From positions 1 to 26,551 of the forward strand of contig CAYNFX010000019.1 in NCBI GenBank assembly GCA_964396555.1: 26,551 bases of DNA. Reading direction: 5' to 3'. A program made the translations under genes and the position numbers. Source of the DNA: Geofilum sp964396555 (GTDB taxonomy: Bacteria; Bacteroidota; Bacteroidia; Bacteroidales; Marinilabiliaceae). Within the stretch, counting starts at the first letter, position 1. Every line of letters begins with the position of its first letter. The notes under the pieces are model-generated. The model was given only the letters and a program-made list of their open reading frames with translations. It did not search any database and was not told the DNA's origin. This document shows positions 6,508 through 14,783 of the stretch, one piece after another.

Positions 6508-8565
6508 ATGAGAAAGATAGCAGCATTAATTACAATAGCTCTTCTGAGCACAGGATTGTGGGCTCAGCTTGACAGAAGTACTCCCCCAAAAGCAGGCCCT
6601 GCTCCTATTATCAATATTGGAGAATCGCATCAGTTTACCCTTAAAAACGGTCTTAAGGTAATAGTTGTTGAGGATCATAAATTTCCTCTCATCACCTATA
6701 GCCTAAACCTTAACATAGATCCGGCAGAAGAGGGAAATGCTACAGGTTATGTGCAGCTGGTTGGCGACATGATGCGCGCAGGTACAGCCAATCGCACCAA
6801 AGATCAGATTGATGAAGAAGCTGATTTTATTGGAGCCTCTTTTCGTCCCAATGCAAAGGGTATCTATGCAAGAAGCCTCAGCCGTCATAGTGCAACTCTC
6901 CTGAGTCTGATGACTGACGTTCTTTTCAACCCGGTATTTCCAGAGGATGAACTCAGCAAACTTAAAATTCAGATGGAAGGCTCAATACAGGCAAATAAGA
7001 ATGAACCATCTGCTATTGCAAATAATATAGCTTCCGCTTTATTATATGGCAATGACCCATATGGTGCAATCGTTACTGAAGAAAGCCTTGCTAATATCAC
7101 TGTGGAACATTTCAAACAATACCATGATAAGTATTTCCGTCCCAACAAAGCATATCTTGTTATAGTTGGTGACATTACTGTTAAAGAAGCCAAGAAACAA
7201 GCCGAAAAACACTTCGGCAAGTGGAAGAGCGCTGTTGTACCTGAGTTCAAGAAGGCAGAGTTCCCTCAATATGAAGGTAACCAGGTTGCAATAGCCAATC
7301 GTGATGGAGCTAACCAAAGTACCATTTACGTAACACATACTGTAGACCTTAAGCCGGGACATCCCGACGAAATCAAGGTTTCAGTAATGAATACCATTCT
7401 TGGTGGAGGTTCATTCAGTGCCCGTTTGTTCAGAAACCTTAGGGAAGAAAAGGCATTTACTTATGGAGCATATTCAAGCCTAAGTTCTGATGAACGCATT
7501 GGTAGGTTCAGAGCCAGCACTCAGGTACGTACTTCTGTTACAGACAGTGCTGTTCATGAGATTCTGCATGAAATGAAGAGAATTCAGGAAGAACCTGTAA
7601 GCCAGGAAGATCTTGACCTTATCAAGAACATGCTTACCGGAGACTTCTCAAGGTCACTTGAGGATCCACAGACTGTAGCCAGATTTGCCCTAAATATCGC
7701 ACGCTACAACCTGCCTGAGGATTACTACCGCACCTACCTTGAAAAGCTTGCTGCTGTTACAATAGAAGATGTACAGGAGATGGCAGGTAAATACCTCAAA
7801 CCTGAAAACTGCGTAATAATTGCTGTAGGTGAAGCAGATAAGATTGCAGGTCCTTTGTCTGCATATGCTGCTGAAGGCAAAGTAAAGAGATACGACTTTT
7901 ACGGCAAGGAAGTTCAAGGTCTGCAACCAGTCTCCGGAATCACTGCCGAAGACGTTGTCAATTCCTATATAGAGGCTCTTGGAGGAAAAGAAAAACTTGA
8001 CGCAATTCAGAGCTGGACACAGATCGGATCAACCACTGTTCAAGGCATGGAAATAGGCATTCGGAACGTTCAGACTTCCAAAAACCAGGTGCTTGTTGAA
8101 ATGAACATGCGCGGCCAGGTAATCTCAAAACAAGTCTATAACGGTACCCGAGGAAAGATTTCTTCACCTATGGGTGAACAGGAATTGGAAGGCCAACTGC
8201 TTGAAACCATGAAGGAAGCAAGTTATTTGTTCCCCGAAATGCTTTATTTTAGCGAAGGTTATAAGACTGAACTGGCGGGGGCTGAAATAATTGATGGCCA
8301 AAAGTGCTACAAACTTGAGGTAACAAAGCCTTCAGGAACACAGGTCATTGTGTATTTCAAAAGCGGCGATGGATTAAAGCTTAAGGAAATCAGCACTTCT
8401 GAAGCGGGTGGAACTTCAACATCTACGTACAACGCATGGAAAGAAGTTGAAGGAGTCCTCTTCCCTGTATTGATCAATCAGGTAGCAGGACCCCAAAGCC
8501 TGGATATGCAGATAAATGAAATAAAGATTAACAATAATCCCGGAGACGAACTCTTCGCGATATAA
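6508..8565 (+). CDS. M16 family peptidase-like partner (zinc motif lost) with C-terminal LolA/LolB-like domain
   Basis: The 685-residue protein has a signal peptide ending LWAQ (about residue 20). Residues about 35-460 form an M16 pair of domains. Where the neighbour has HFFEH, this protein reads QLVGD (residues 83-87), so all three motif residues are replaced and it should not bind catalytic zinc. It keeps the partner-type segment SARLFRNLREEKAFTYGAYSS, which in inactive M16 subunits supplies Arg/Tyr to the active site of the partner. Residues about 480-685 form an extra domain that begins VVNSYIEALGGKEKLDAI and continues as antiparallel strands (YKTELAGAEIIDGQKCYKLEV, FPVLINQVAG), which resembles LolA/LolB-type lipoprotein carriers. 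The most likely role is the regulatory half of a periplasmic heterodimer with the 5140-6462 product. The fold of the tail is inferred by eye. Confidence 0.88.
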   Translation: MRKIAALITIALLSTGLWAQLDRSTPPKAGPAPIINIGESHQFTLKNGLKVIVVEDHKFPLITYSLNLNIDPAEEGNATGYVQLVGDMMRAGTANRTKDQIDEEADFIGASFRPNAKGIYARSLSRHSATLLSLMTDVLFNPVFPEDELSKLKIQMEGSIQANKNEPSAIANNIASALLYGNDPYGAIVTEESLANITVEHFKQYHDKYFRPNKAYLVIVGDITVKEAKKQAEKHFGKWKSAVVPEFKKAEFPQYEGNQVAIANRDGANQSTIYVTHTVDLKPGHPDEIKVSVMNTILGGGSFSARLFRNLREEKAFTYGAYSSLSSDERIGRFRASTQVRTSVTDSAVHEILHEMKRIQEEPVSQEDLDLIKNMLTGDFSRSLEDPQTVARFALNIARYNLPEDYYRTYLEKLAAVTIEDVQEMAGKYLKPENCVIIAVGEADKIAGPLSAYAAEGKVKRYDFYGKEVQGLQPVSGITAEDVVNSYIEALGGKEKLDAIQSWTQIGSTTVQGMEIGIRNVQTSKNQVLVEMNMRGQVISKQVYNGTRGKISSPMGEQELEGQLLETMKEASYLFPEMLYFSEGYKTELAGAEIIDGQKCYKLEVTKPSGTQVIVYFKSGDGLKLKEISTSEAGGTSTSTYNAWKEVEGVLFPVLINQVAGPQSLDMQINEIKINNNPGDELFAI

Positions 8566-8571
8566 AACAGA

Positions 8572-8604
8572 ACAGGCGGGCCACAAAGCCCGCCTGTTTT
8601 TTTT
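8572..8604. terminator. Rho-independent terminator between convergent genes
   Basis: ACAGGCGGGC (8572-8581) pairs perfectly with GCCCGCCTGT (8588-8597) around a six-base loop and is followed by a T-run to 8604. It lies seven bases after the M16 partner gene. The convergent tyrS gene ends at 8621. The minus-strand side has only a short A/T stretch beyond the stem, so it works mainly for the plus strand and perhaps weakly for tyrS. Confidence 0.93.
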
Positions 8605-8620
8605 ATTAGGTTCTCTATTG

Positions 8621-9913
8621 TTACTGTGCCAGCAACAGATAGAAATTCTTCTTGCCTTTTTGTATCAGAATATACTTTCCGTTTAGTAAAGCCGAATTAT
8701 TTACTACAGTATCTACACTTTCAAGCTTTTCCTTGTTAATGCTCACCCCTCCGCCTGCAATTGTACGGCGGGCTTCACCCTTTGAGGGGAACACTGCAGA
8801 GGATTCGGATAACAGATCAAGCACAGGAACACCTAGTTCAAGAGCTTGCATTGAAACTTCAAATACTGGTACTCCGTCGAAAACTGACAACAGGGTTGTG
8901 TCGTCCATCTTCCTCAGTGTTTCGGTAGTTCCTTTTCCAAAAAGTATCTGTGAAGCCTCTACTGCAAAATCATATGCATCCCTTCCGTGTACCATTACTG
9001 TGATCTCTTCAGCAAGACGTTTTTGAAGAAGCCTTTCATGTGGTGCCTTTGCATGCTCCTCGGCAAGAACCTCAACATCCTCACGTTTCAGCAGGGTGAA
9101 GATCTTAATGTATTTTACTGCATCGTCGTCGGATGTGTTAAGCCAGAACTGGTAAAATTGATAAGGACTGGTACGATTGGCATCAAGCCATACATTACCT
9201 GACTCAGTTTTACCAAACTTGCCACCATCAGCCTTGGTGATAAGAGGACATGTAAGAGCAAAAGCCTCTCCTCCTTCTATACGACGGATAAGCTCAGTAC
9301 CCGTTGTAATATTACCCCATTGATCAGAACCACCCATCTGAAGTTTACAGTTCATAGTCCTGTAAAGATGCAGGAAGTCGAAGCCCTGAACAAGCTGGTA
9401 GCTAAACTCAGTAAAAGAAAGACCTTCACGGGCATCACCGCTAAGACGCTTCTTTACCGAATCCTTAGCCATCATATAGTTTACTGTAATATGCTTTCCA
9501 ATATCCCTGATAAAGCCCAGAAAGCTAATATCCTTCATCCAGTCATAATTGTTGACCATCTCAGCCTGGTTGGGTTCCCCGCTTGAAAAATCAAGGAAAA
9601 TGCTAAGCTGCTTCTTGATACATTCCTGATTATGACGCAGGGTCTGCTCATCCAGAAGGTTACGTTCGGCATTCTTCATAGAAGGGTCACCAATCATACC
9701 TGTTGCCCCACCAATCAGCACTATTGGTCTGTGACCAGACACCTGAAGGTGCTTAAGCATCATCACCCCTACCAGGTGACCTATATGCAAAGAATCGGCA
9801 GTTGGGTCTATACCAACGTAAGCCGTTGTCATTTCCCTGGCCAGCAGTTCATCTGTTCCAGGCATGATATCATGGATCATGCCCCTCCATTTGAGTTCTT
9901 CAACAAAATTCAT
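8621..9913 (-). CDS. tyrS: Tyrosyl-tRNA synthetase
   Basis: The 430-residue protein has full length for a bacterial class I tyrosyl-tRNA synthetase, which charges tRNA-Tyr in the cytoplasm. The HIGH signature is HIGH at residues 43-46 (DSLHIGHL). The tyrosine-binding QMGGSDQWGN segment is at 192-201. The KMSKS loop reads KFGKT (232-236), the usual bacterial TyrRS form. The C-terminal S4 RNA-binding domain starts at about residue 365 (FPSKGEARRTIAGGGVSINKEKL). The gene has its own -7 box 40 bases upstream, although cvpA precedes it on the same strand. Confidence 0.97.
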   Translation of the reverse strand: MNFVEELKWRGMIHDIMPGTDELLAREMTTAYVGIDPTADSLHIGHLVGVMMLKHLQVSGHRPIVLIGGATGMIGDPSMKNAERNLLDEQTLRHNQECIKKQLSIFLDFSSGEPNQAEMVNNYDWMKDISFLGFIRDIGKHITVNYMMAKDSVKKRLSGDAREGLSFTEFSYQLVQGFDFLHLYRTMNCKLQMGGSDQWGNITTGTELIRRIEGGEAFALTCPLITKADGGKFGKTESGNVWLDANRTSPYQFYQFWLNTSDDDAVKYIKIFTLLKREDVEVLAEEHAKAPHERLLQKRLAEEITVMVHGRDAYDFAVEASQILFGKGTTETLRKMDDTTLLSVFDGVPVFEVSMQALELGVPVLDLLSESSAVFPSKGEARRTIAGGGVSINKEKLESVDTVVNNSALLNGKYILIQKGKKNFYLLLAQ

Positions 9914-9952
9914 GGAAAATTATTCTAGTTCTATTACTTACAAAATCAGGCG

Positions 9953-9960
9953 CAAAGATA
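9953..9960 (-). promoter_or_regulatory. Promoter -7 box for tyrS
   Basis: The minus strand reads TATCTTTG here, an exact match to the Bacteroidota -7 consensus TAnnTTTG, 39 bases before the tyrS ATG. The nearest TTG upstream is 24 bases away, somewhat farther than the usual 19-21, so the -33 element is unclear. The box lies in the 61-base gap after cvpA and suggests tyrS can be transcribed on its own. Confidence 0.6.
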
Positions 9961-9974
9961 TTAAAAATCACTTG

Positions 9975-10499
9975 TCATGCTATACAATCCACCTCCGTTT
10001 CATTGTCAGGAACCAGGTGATTAAGATTGATATTGAACAGACTCAAAGTAGCCGGAGCAAACTTCCTAAGTGGCTTGTAAAGAATGGACTCCTCCTGAAT
10101 TTTTTCTGTAAACAAACGATCACCAAGACCTGTAGAATGAATAACAAGAATCATAGCACTCAGGAAAAAGGCTCCCTTAAGAACAGCAAACGAGCCCCCG
10201 ACAATACGGTTAAGCCAACCAAGAGCTATCGCCTTCATAAGCTTGTCAATACCACTTGCCAAAAGAAAGATCAGGACGATAGTAATCACCAATACTGCAA
10301 CAAAGGCAATTACTGAAACATACTTCTCAGGAATGTGACCCGCAAGGTATCCGGCCGCAAGGCCGGAAAACTTCACAGCAGCCATAATTCCAAGTATTAG
10401 AGAAAGCATTGAGGCAAGTTCCTTCACGAAACCGTTTTTCAGCCCCTTAAGCAAAAAAAGCAACAAAAAACCTCCGCAGATAATGTCAAATAGTTCCAT
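9975..10499 (-). CDS. CvpA family membrane protein
   Basis: The 174-residue protein has about four hydrophobic segments: near 5-20 (IICGGFLLLFLLKGL), 30-50, 62-84 (SVIAFVAVLVITIVLIFLLA) and 100-123. The pattern and the early GLKNGFVKELASMLSLILGI motif match the CvpA (colicin V production) family of inner-membrane proteins. In other bacteria CvpA is linked to envelope homeostasis and colicin V secretion, but its molecular action is not settled. It precedes tyrS on the minus strand and is divergent from the GH3 amido synthetase gene. Confidence 0.85.
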   Translation of the reverse strand: MELFDIICGGFLLLFLLKGLKNGFVKELASMLSLILGIMAAVKFSGLAAGYLAGHIPEKYVSVIAFVAVLVITIVLIFLLASGIDKLMKAIALGWLNRIVGGSFAVLKGAFFLSAMILVIHSTGLGDRLFTEKIQEESILYKPLRKFAPATLSLFNINLNHLVPDNETEVDCIA

Positions 10500-10552
10500 A
10501 GCACCAAATAATTGACCAAAATAAAACTATCATGGGATATCCCCAAAATTCT

Positions 10553-10560
10553 TATATTTG
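10553..10560 (+). promoter_or_regulatory. Promoter -7 box for the GH3 amido synthetase operon
   Basis: TATATTTG matches the TAnnTTTG consensus exactly. Its last three bases would be the TTG of an upstream in-frame start, so the box argues that translation begins at the ATG at 10585, giving a leader of roughly 15-20 bases. A 10-base palindrome GGGATATCCC (10534-10543) lies just upstream where a -33 element or operator would sit; no TTTG is seen at the expected distance. Confidence 0.6.
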
Positions 10561-10584
10561 AAATCAATAATTAAGAAGCCTGAA

Positions 10585-12099
10585 ATGCAAATTATAAATA
10601 ATTTTTTCTCCTTAATTCATTCAAAACGACTGGCTCAAATAGATCGGTTCCGTTCCAATCCCGGTGAGGTTCAGAGCGAGCAGCTGAATTATCTTTTGAC
10701 CAAGGCCTCCGACACCGAATTCGGGAGAAAATACGACTTCAAATCTATAAAGTCCGCAGATGAATTTAGGTCGAGAGTTCCTATAAGAAATTACGACTCT
10801 ATGATGCCTGAGGTCATACGTCTCAGGCAGGGAGAAAAAGACCTTCTTTGGCCAGGAGAAATCAAGTACTTTGCAAAAAGTTCAGGCACCACCTCATCAC
10901 GCAGCAAATTCATTCCCATATCCAAAGACGCCCTTGTAAAATGCCATTATCAGGGTGGAAGAGACACCGTCTTGATCTATAATGAACTTCGACCAGACAA
11001 CAAGCTGATGTCAGGTAAGACCCTGACTCTTGGTGGTAGTCATCAGATCAACAATTTTAGCAACAAATCTGTATACGGAGACCTCTCGGCAATCCTTATT
11101 GATAATCTTCCTTTATGGACAGATTTTGTACGTACTCCTAAGCGCAAGATATCCCTTGAAGCTGAATGGGAGAAAAAGATGGAACTGATCACAAAAACCA
11201 CTATACGGGACAATGTGACTGCCCTGGCAGGTGTGCCTTCCTGGTTTATGGTACTGCTTAAGAACATTCTGGAACACACTGGCAAGAACAACCTGCTTGA
11301 AGTATGGCCTAACCTTGAGGTGTTTATCCATGGAGGTGTAAGCTTTTCACCATACCGAAAACAGTACAAGGAACTTATCCCTAGTGACACAATGATTTAC
11401 CTCGAAACCTACAATGCATCCGAAGGATTCTTTGCGATTCAGGATGACTTGTCAACTCAGGGAATGTTGCTGATGCTAGACCTCAAAATTTTCTATGAGT
11501 TCATGCCTCTTACAGAGCTTGAAAAGGAACACCCCTCTACCCTGCAAATTGATGAAGTTACAACAGGTGTTGATTATGCACTTATCATTTCAACCAATGG
11601 AGGATTATGGCGTTATTTGATAGGTGATACAGTAAAATTCGTCTCCACTAATCCCCACAAGATAATTGTTTCAGGCCGTACCAAGCACTTTATTAATGCC
11701 TTCGGAGAAGAGCTCATGATAGAAAACGCAGAAAGTGCTCTTCATGATGTATGTGAGAAGACCGGTGCTAATATAAGAGAATACACCGTCGCACCAATTT
11801 ACATGAACTCTTCAAGTAAGGGTGCTCATGAATGGCTTATAGAATTTGAAAATGAGCCAGCTGACATACAAGTATTCATGGAACTGCTAGATGCAAAACT
11901 CAGGGAAAAAAATAGTGACTATGATGCCAAACGTTATAAAAATATCACACTTGATATACCCAGGCTGGTTATAGCAAGACCCAACCTTTTTATTGACTGG
12001 ATGAAACAAAGGAAAAAGCTGGGTGGTCAGAACAAGGTGCCTCGACTTGCGAATGATCGTCAATACATAGATCAGCTTCTTGAATTAAACAAAGCCTGA
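10585..12099 (+). CDS. GH3 auxin-responsive-promoter family protein (acyl-acid amido synthetase type, ANL superfamily)
   Basis: With the ATG start the protein has 504 residues. The name GH3 here refers to the plant Gretchen Hagen 3 family, not to glycoside hydrolases. Such enzymes adenylate a carboxylic acid with ATP and transfer it to an amino acid. ATP-binding motifs are visible: SSGTTSSRSKFIPI (motif 1), YNASEGFFAI (motif 2) and LWRYLIGDTVKF (motif 3). The bacterial substrate is unknown. The reading frame extends upstream to a TTG at 10558, but that codon is inside the promoter -7 box, so the ATG at 10585 (MQIINNFFSL) is preferred. A deoxynucleoside kinase gene starts five bases after the stop, implying a shared transcript. 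Confidence 0.88.
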   Translation: MQIINNFFSLIHSKRLAQIDRFRSNPGEVQSEQLNYLLTKASDTEFGRKYDFKSIKSADEFRSRVPIRNYDSMMPEVIRLRQGEKDLLWPGEIKYFAKSSGTTSSRSKFIPISKDALVKCHYQGGRDTVLIYNELRPDNKLMSGKTLTLGGSHQINNFSNKSVYGDLSAILIDNLPLWTDFVRTPKRKISLEAEWEKKMELITKTTIRDNVTALAGVPSWFMVLLKNILEHTGKNNLLEVWPNLEVFIHGGVSFSPYRKQYKELIPSDTMIYLETYNASEGFFAIQDDLSTQGMLLMLDLKIFYEFMPLTELEKEHPSTLQIDEVTTGVDYALIISTNGGLWRYLIGDTVKFVSTNPHKIIVSGRTKHFINAFGEELMIENAESALHDVCEKTGANIREYTVAPIYMNSSSKGAHEWLIEFENEPADIQVFMELLDAKLREKNSDYDAKRYKNITLDIPRLVIARPNLFIDWMKQRKKLGGQNKVPRLANDRQYIDQLLELNKA

Positions 12100-12104
12100 T
12101 AGAC

Positions 12105-12719
12105 ATGCATATTGCTATAGCCGGAAATATAGGAGCAGGGAAGACCACATTGGCAACCCTGCTTGCAAAACAATACGGATGGAAACCTCATTTTGAGGAA
12201 GTTGATGACAATCCATATCTGGCAGATTTCTATGATGATATGAAGCGTTGGTCATTCAATCTTCAGGTATATTTCCTGCACAGCCGCTTTGCCCAGATAC
12301 TAAAGATTAAAGAGTCCAAAGAAACAGTAGTTCAGGACAGGACCATCTTTGAAGATGCTTATATCTTTGCATCCAACCTGCATGAAATGGGGCTGATGAG
12401 TGACAGGGATTTCAGTAGCTATCTTTCACTGTTTGAACTGATGACAAAGCTGGTGCAGCCGCCAGATCTTCTGATTTATTTGCGGGCATCTGTACCTACA
12501 CTTTTCAGGCAGATAGAACAGCGAGGCAGACCTTATGAAGCCGGTATACGATTGGACTATCTTAGCAGCCTAAACGAAAAATATGAGAAGTGGATGATGA
12601 ACTATAAGGACGGAGAGTTGCTTACTATAAATGTTGATGAACTCGACTTCATCAAAGACCCTAAGGCTCTGAGTATCATTATAGATAAAATCAATGCCAC
12701 GCTGCATGGTTTGTTCTGA
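12105..12719 (+). CDS. Deoxynucleoside kinase
   Basis: The 204-residue cytoplasmic protein matches the deoxyadenosine/deoxyguanosine kinase family, which phosphorylates salvaged deoxynucleosides with ATP. The P-loop is GNIGAGKTT (residues 7-15, Lys13). The family catalytic segment appears as VVQDRTIFEDAYIF, and the lid region as IEQRGRPYE. The usual length for this family is about 200-220 residues, so the gene is complete. It follows the GH3 amido synthetase by five bases and precedes yccF by 15. The exact base preference (dA, dG or dC) cannot be decided by eye. Confidence 0.9.
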   Translation: MHIAIAGNIGAGKTTLATLLAKQYGWKPHFEEVDDNPYLADFYDDMKRWSFNLQVYFLHSRFAQILKIKESKETVVQDRTIFEDAYIFASNLHEMGLMSDRDFSSYLSLFELMTKLVQPPDLLIYLRASVPTLFRQIEQRGRPYEAGIRLDYLSSLNEKYEKWMMNYKDGELLTINVDELDFIKDPKALSIIIDKINATLHGLF

Positions 12720-12734
12720 CAAAAAAATAACCAA

Positions 12735-13103
12735 ATGAGTATTATAGGCAATTTGATATGGTTTTTGTTTGGTGGCATCTTCATCGCAGCCACTTACTTT
12801 ATCGGAGGTCTGCTGATGATGGTAACAATCATTGGAATACCTTTCGGACTACAGGCATTTAAGTTGGGAGTCCTGGCTTTATGGCCATTTAACAGTAAGG
12901 TAGTTCCCACTGGAAACACAGGTGGATGTGTGAATACCTTTCTCAACGTGATCTGGCTGCTGACCTTTGGATTGACAATAGCCCTGGAGCATGCTATAAT
13001 TGGTATAATCTTTTTCATCACAATAATCGGCATTCCGTTTGGAAAGCAACATTTCAAACTTGCACGGCTGGCACTTACCCCCTTTGGTTTCACAGTTATT
13101 TAA
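12735..13103 (+). CDS. yccF: YccF domain membrane protein
   Basis: The 122-residue protein contains two copies of the YccF (DUF307) pattern. The first is about residues 3-50 (IGNLIWFLFGGIFIA, then TIIGIPFGLQAFKL) and the second about 68-118 (NVIWLLTFGLTIALEH, then TIIGIPFGKQHFKL). Each repeat holds hydrophobic membrane helices ending in GIPFG. It is an inner-membrane protein of unknown function. Spacing on both sides is short (15 and 17 bases), so it is probably co-transcribed with the kinase and the DUF417 gene. Confidence 0.9.
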   Translation: MSIIGNLIWFLFGGIFIAATYFIGGLLMMVTIIGIPFGLQAFKLGVLALWPFNSKVVPTGNTGGCVNTFLNVIWLLTFGLTIALEHAIIGIIFFITIIGIPFGKQHFKLARLALTPFGFTVI

Positions 13104-13120
13104 CCTAAAATCCGTTTGCC

Positions 13121-13564
13121 ATGAATAGCGCGATAAAGAAGATTTTCAGTGTAATATCTCTAATCCTTTTACGTTATGGTTTAGGTATAGCTCTTATTTG
13201 GCTGGGGTTCATTAAGTTTAAGAACATTGAGGCTGAATATATTCAGGAATTATTAGCTAACACTCCAGTCTTCAAGTGGATCTTAAAATACTTTACGGCA
13301 TACGCTTTCAGTCAGATTATTGCATGGATTCAAATCGTTGCTGGATTTTTGTTACTGATACATCCGTTTGCCCCAAAAATCTCAAGATGGGGAGCAGTTA
13401 TGTCTATGTTGATTTTCCTGCCGGGAATTATAGTGTTCTTTAATTCAGACGTAGTATGGTTAACAGGATACGGATTCCCGGAGCTTTCAAGGACAGGTCA
13501 GCTGCTGCTCAAAGATTTTATTCTATTTGGGGCTGCTGCAGGATGTTTAAGCGAATCCAAATGA
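13121..13564 (+). CDS. DUF417 (YkgB/RclC-like) membrane protein
   Basis: The 147-residue protein has four hydrophobic segments and DUF417 hallmarks: LLRYGLGIALIWLGFIKF, YIQELLANTPVFKW, and the end GYGFPELSRTGQLLLKD. In E. coli the family member RclC belongs to the reactive-chlorine response, but here there is no RclR or RclA neighbour, so the role is open. It is the last gene of the run that starts with the GH3 amido synthetase. A dyad (TTAACAA ... TTGTTAA, 13571-13590) follows the stop. Confidence 0.83.
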   Translation: MNSAIKKIFSVISLILLRYGLGIALIWLGFIKFKNIEAEYIQELLANTPVFKWILKYFTAYAFSQIIAWIQIVAGFLLLIHPFAPKISRWGAVMSMLIFLPGIIVFFNSDVVWLTGYGFPELSRTGQLLLKDFILFGAAAGCLSESK

Positions 13565-13570
13565 GGAAGA

Positions 13571-13590
13571 TTAACAAGGCACTTTGTTAA
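13571..13590. repeat. Short inverted repeat between DUF417 and DUF4271 genes
   Basis: TTAACAA (13571-13577) and TTGTTAA (13584-13590) are perfect inverted copies separated by six bases. There is no T-run behind it, so it does not look like a standard terminator. It could be a regulator binding site for the DUF4271-hemD unit or a weak hairpin at the end of the upstream transcript. Confidence 0.4.
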
Positions 13591-13641
13591 GTGTAATTAA
13601 TATAGATAGTCTGGGTATTTAGGTAAGGACAAGCTCGGGAG

Positions 13642-14742
13642 ATGAAGGAAACAATTTTAATTGAGAATTTTCAACAGGAAGACAGTATTGCTGTTAGACG
13701 TGAACAGTCTACCATACAATTTCCTGCGCCTATAGAGGTCCCCAGACCACAATTGATAGTCCCGTCAACTGATTTCAGGTTGCCTGGTACAGACAGCATC
13801 ATTTATCAGCCAAGACCTGTAGCGGTTCGCTCAAAACCTGTAACAATAACCCTCTCTAACCGGGATTCAGTTATTTTCAATCTTAAAGACGGGGACTCGC
13901 TGTATACAGACTGGTACCTGAAAGCAAGACATGATCTCTTTACCAAGCCGGGAGCATATTCAGAGGTGCTGGATTCAATTTTTGCTGCGGAAGAAGGCAT
14001 TGAACCTGATAACGATACACCTTCAGAAATCCCATTTGAATCATCAACAAATACGGTAATAGTTCAACATGTCAATAACATTACAAACGGTGAGAAGGAA
14101 AATCAGTTACACAGCGACTGGTTTATTGCTGTTCTTGTTTTTTTACTTATTTCTACCGGCCTGGTACGAATGAACTGGTATCGATATCTGAGAACTGTAA
14201 TGCTTACTATCTTCTATCCTTCCTTTACGGCAAAACTAGGCAATACAAACATTTCAAATTACATCCCCTCTTTGATTCTAAGCTCATTGTTCTACGTGAA
14301 TATTTCAGTATTTACATTTGAGACACTAACAATATATGAAAGGCCATTTATCGGCCTTGAGGGAGTTATTATTATTCCTGTTCTTATCCTGTTTTACTTC
14401 CTGCTGTTTACAGGCAAAGTGTTGGCCTACCGCTTTGTTGCTTTTGTGTTCGACACCAAGAGACAAGTACACCAGTATCTCACAGCATCTTCGGCAATGA
14501 GCAAAGCTTATGGGGTACTATTGCTGCCGATAATGATATTGCTCCCTTTTGTTGAGCCGAACTTTACTGACTACCTTATCAAAATCGGGATAGGTTTGTT
14601 TATCGCCCTATATATAATACAGTTGAGCAATGGCTTAAGGAGCAATTTTTCCAATCCGTTTTCGGGTTATTATATTATTTTGTATCTTTGTGCCTTGGAA
14701 ATATTACCCTTAGCCGTCTTATACAAAGTACTGTTCGGGTAG
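13642..14742 (+). CDS. DUF4271 family membrane protein
   Basis: The 366-residue protein has a soluble N-terminal part (about 1-155), rich in charged and proline residues, that includes the DSLYTDWYLKARHDLF segment. Six or so transmembrane helices follow, beginning at about 160-177 (WFIAVLVFLLISTGLV) and ending with YYIILYLCALEILPLAVLY. This matches the Bacteroidota-specific DUF4271 family, commonly found directly upstream of uroporphyrinogen-III synthase, as here. No catalytic motif is visible and the function is unknown. The adjacent hemD suggests a link to haem synthesis or only conserved order. The promoter box for hemD lies inside its last codons. Confidence 0.82.
   Translation: MKETILIENFQQEDSIAVRREQSTIQFPAPIEVPRPQLIVPSTDFRLPGTDSIIYQPRPVAVRSKPVTITLSNRDSVIFNLKDGDSLYTDWYLKARHDLFTKPGAYSEVLDSIFAAEEGIEPDNDTPSEIPFESSTNTVIVQHVNNITNGEKENQLHSDWFIAVLVFLLISTGLVRMNWYRYLRTVMLTIFYPSFTAKLGNTNISNYIPSLILSSLFYVNISVFTFETLTIYERPFIGLEGVIIIPVLILFYFLLFTGKVLAYRFVAFVFDTKRQVHQYLTASSAMSKAYGVLLLPIMILLPFVEPNFTDYLIKIGIGLFIALYIIQLSNGLRSNFSNPFSGYYIILYLCALEILPLAVLYKVLFG
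14660..14690 (+). promoter_or_regulatory. Probable promoter for hemD inside the DUF4271 gene
   Basis: TATCTTTG at 14683-14690 matches the Bacteroidota -7 consensus exactly, and TTTC at 14660-14663 lies 19 bases upstream as a near-consensus -33 element. The box is within the end of the DUF4271 coding region, about 94 bases ahead of the hemD TTG start. Confidence 0.5.
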
Positions 14743-14783
14743 AAGGAGTAGTTCCGGTTTTGTAGAATTAAATCTGTTGCACT

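Noticed and set aside
9864..10316. Open frame of 150 codons on the plus strand
   Set aside because: It is antisense to cvpA and the start of tyrS, with low-complexity basic composition and no family resemblance.
10558..10584. Upstream TTG start for the GH3 amido synthetase
   Set aside because: The TTG is the end of an exact -7 promoter box, so it would not be inside the message; the ATG at 10585 is preferred.
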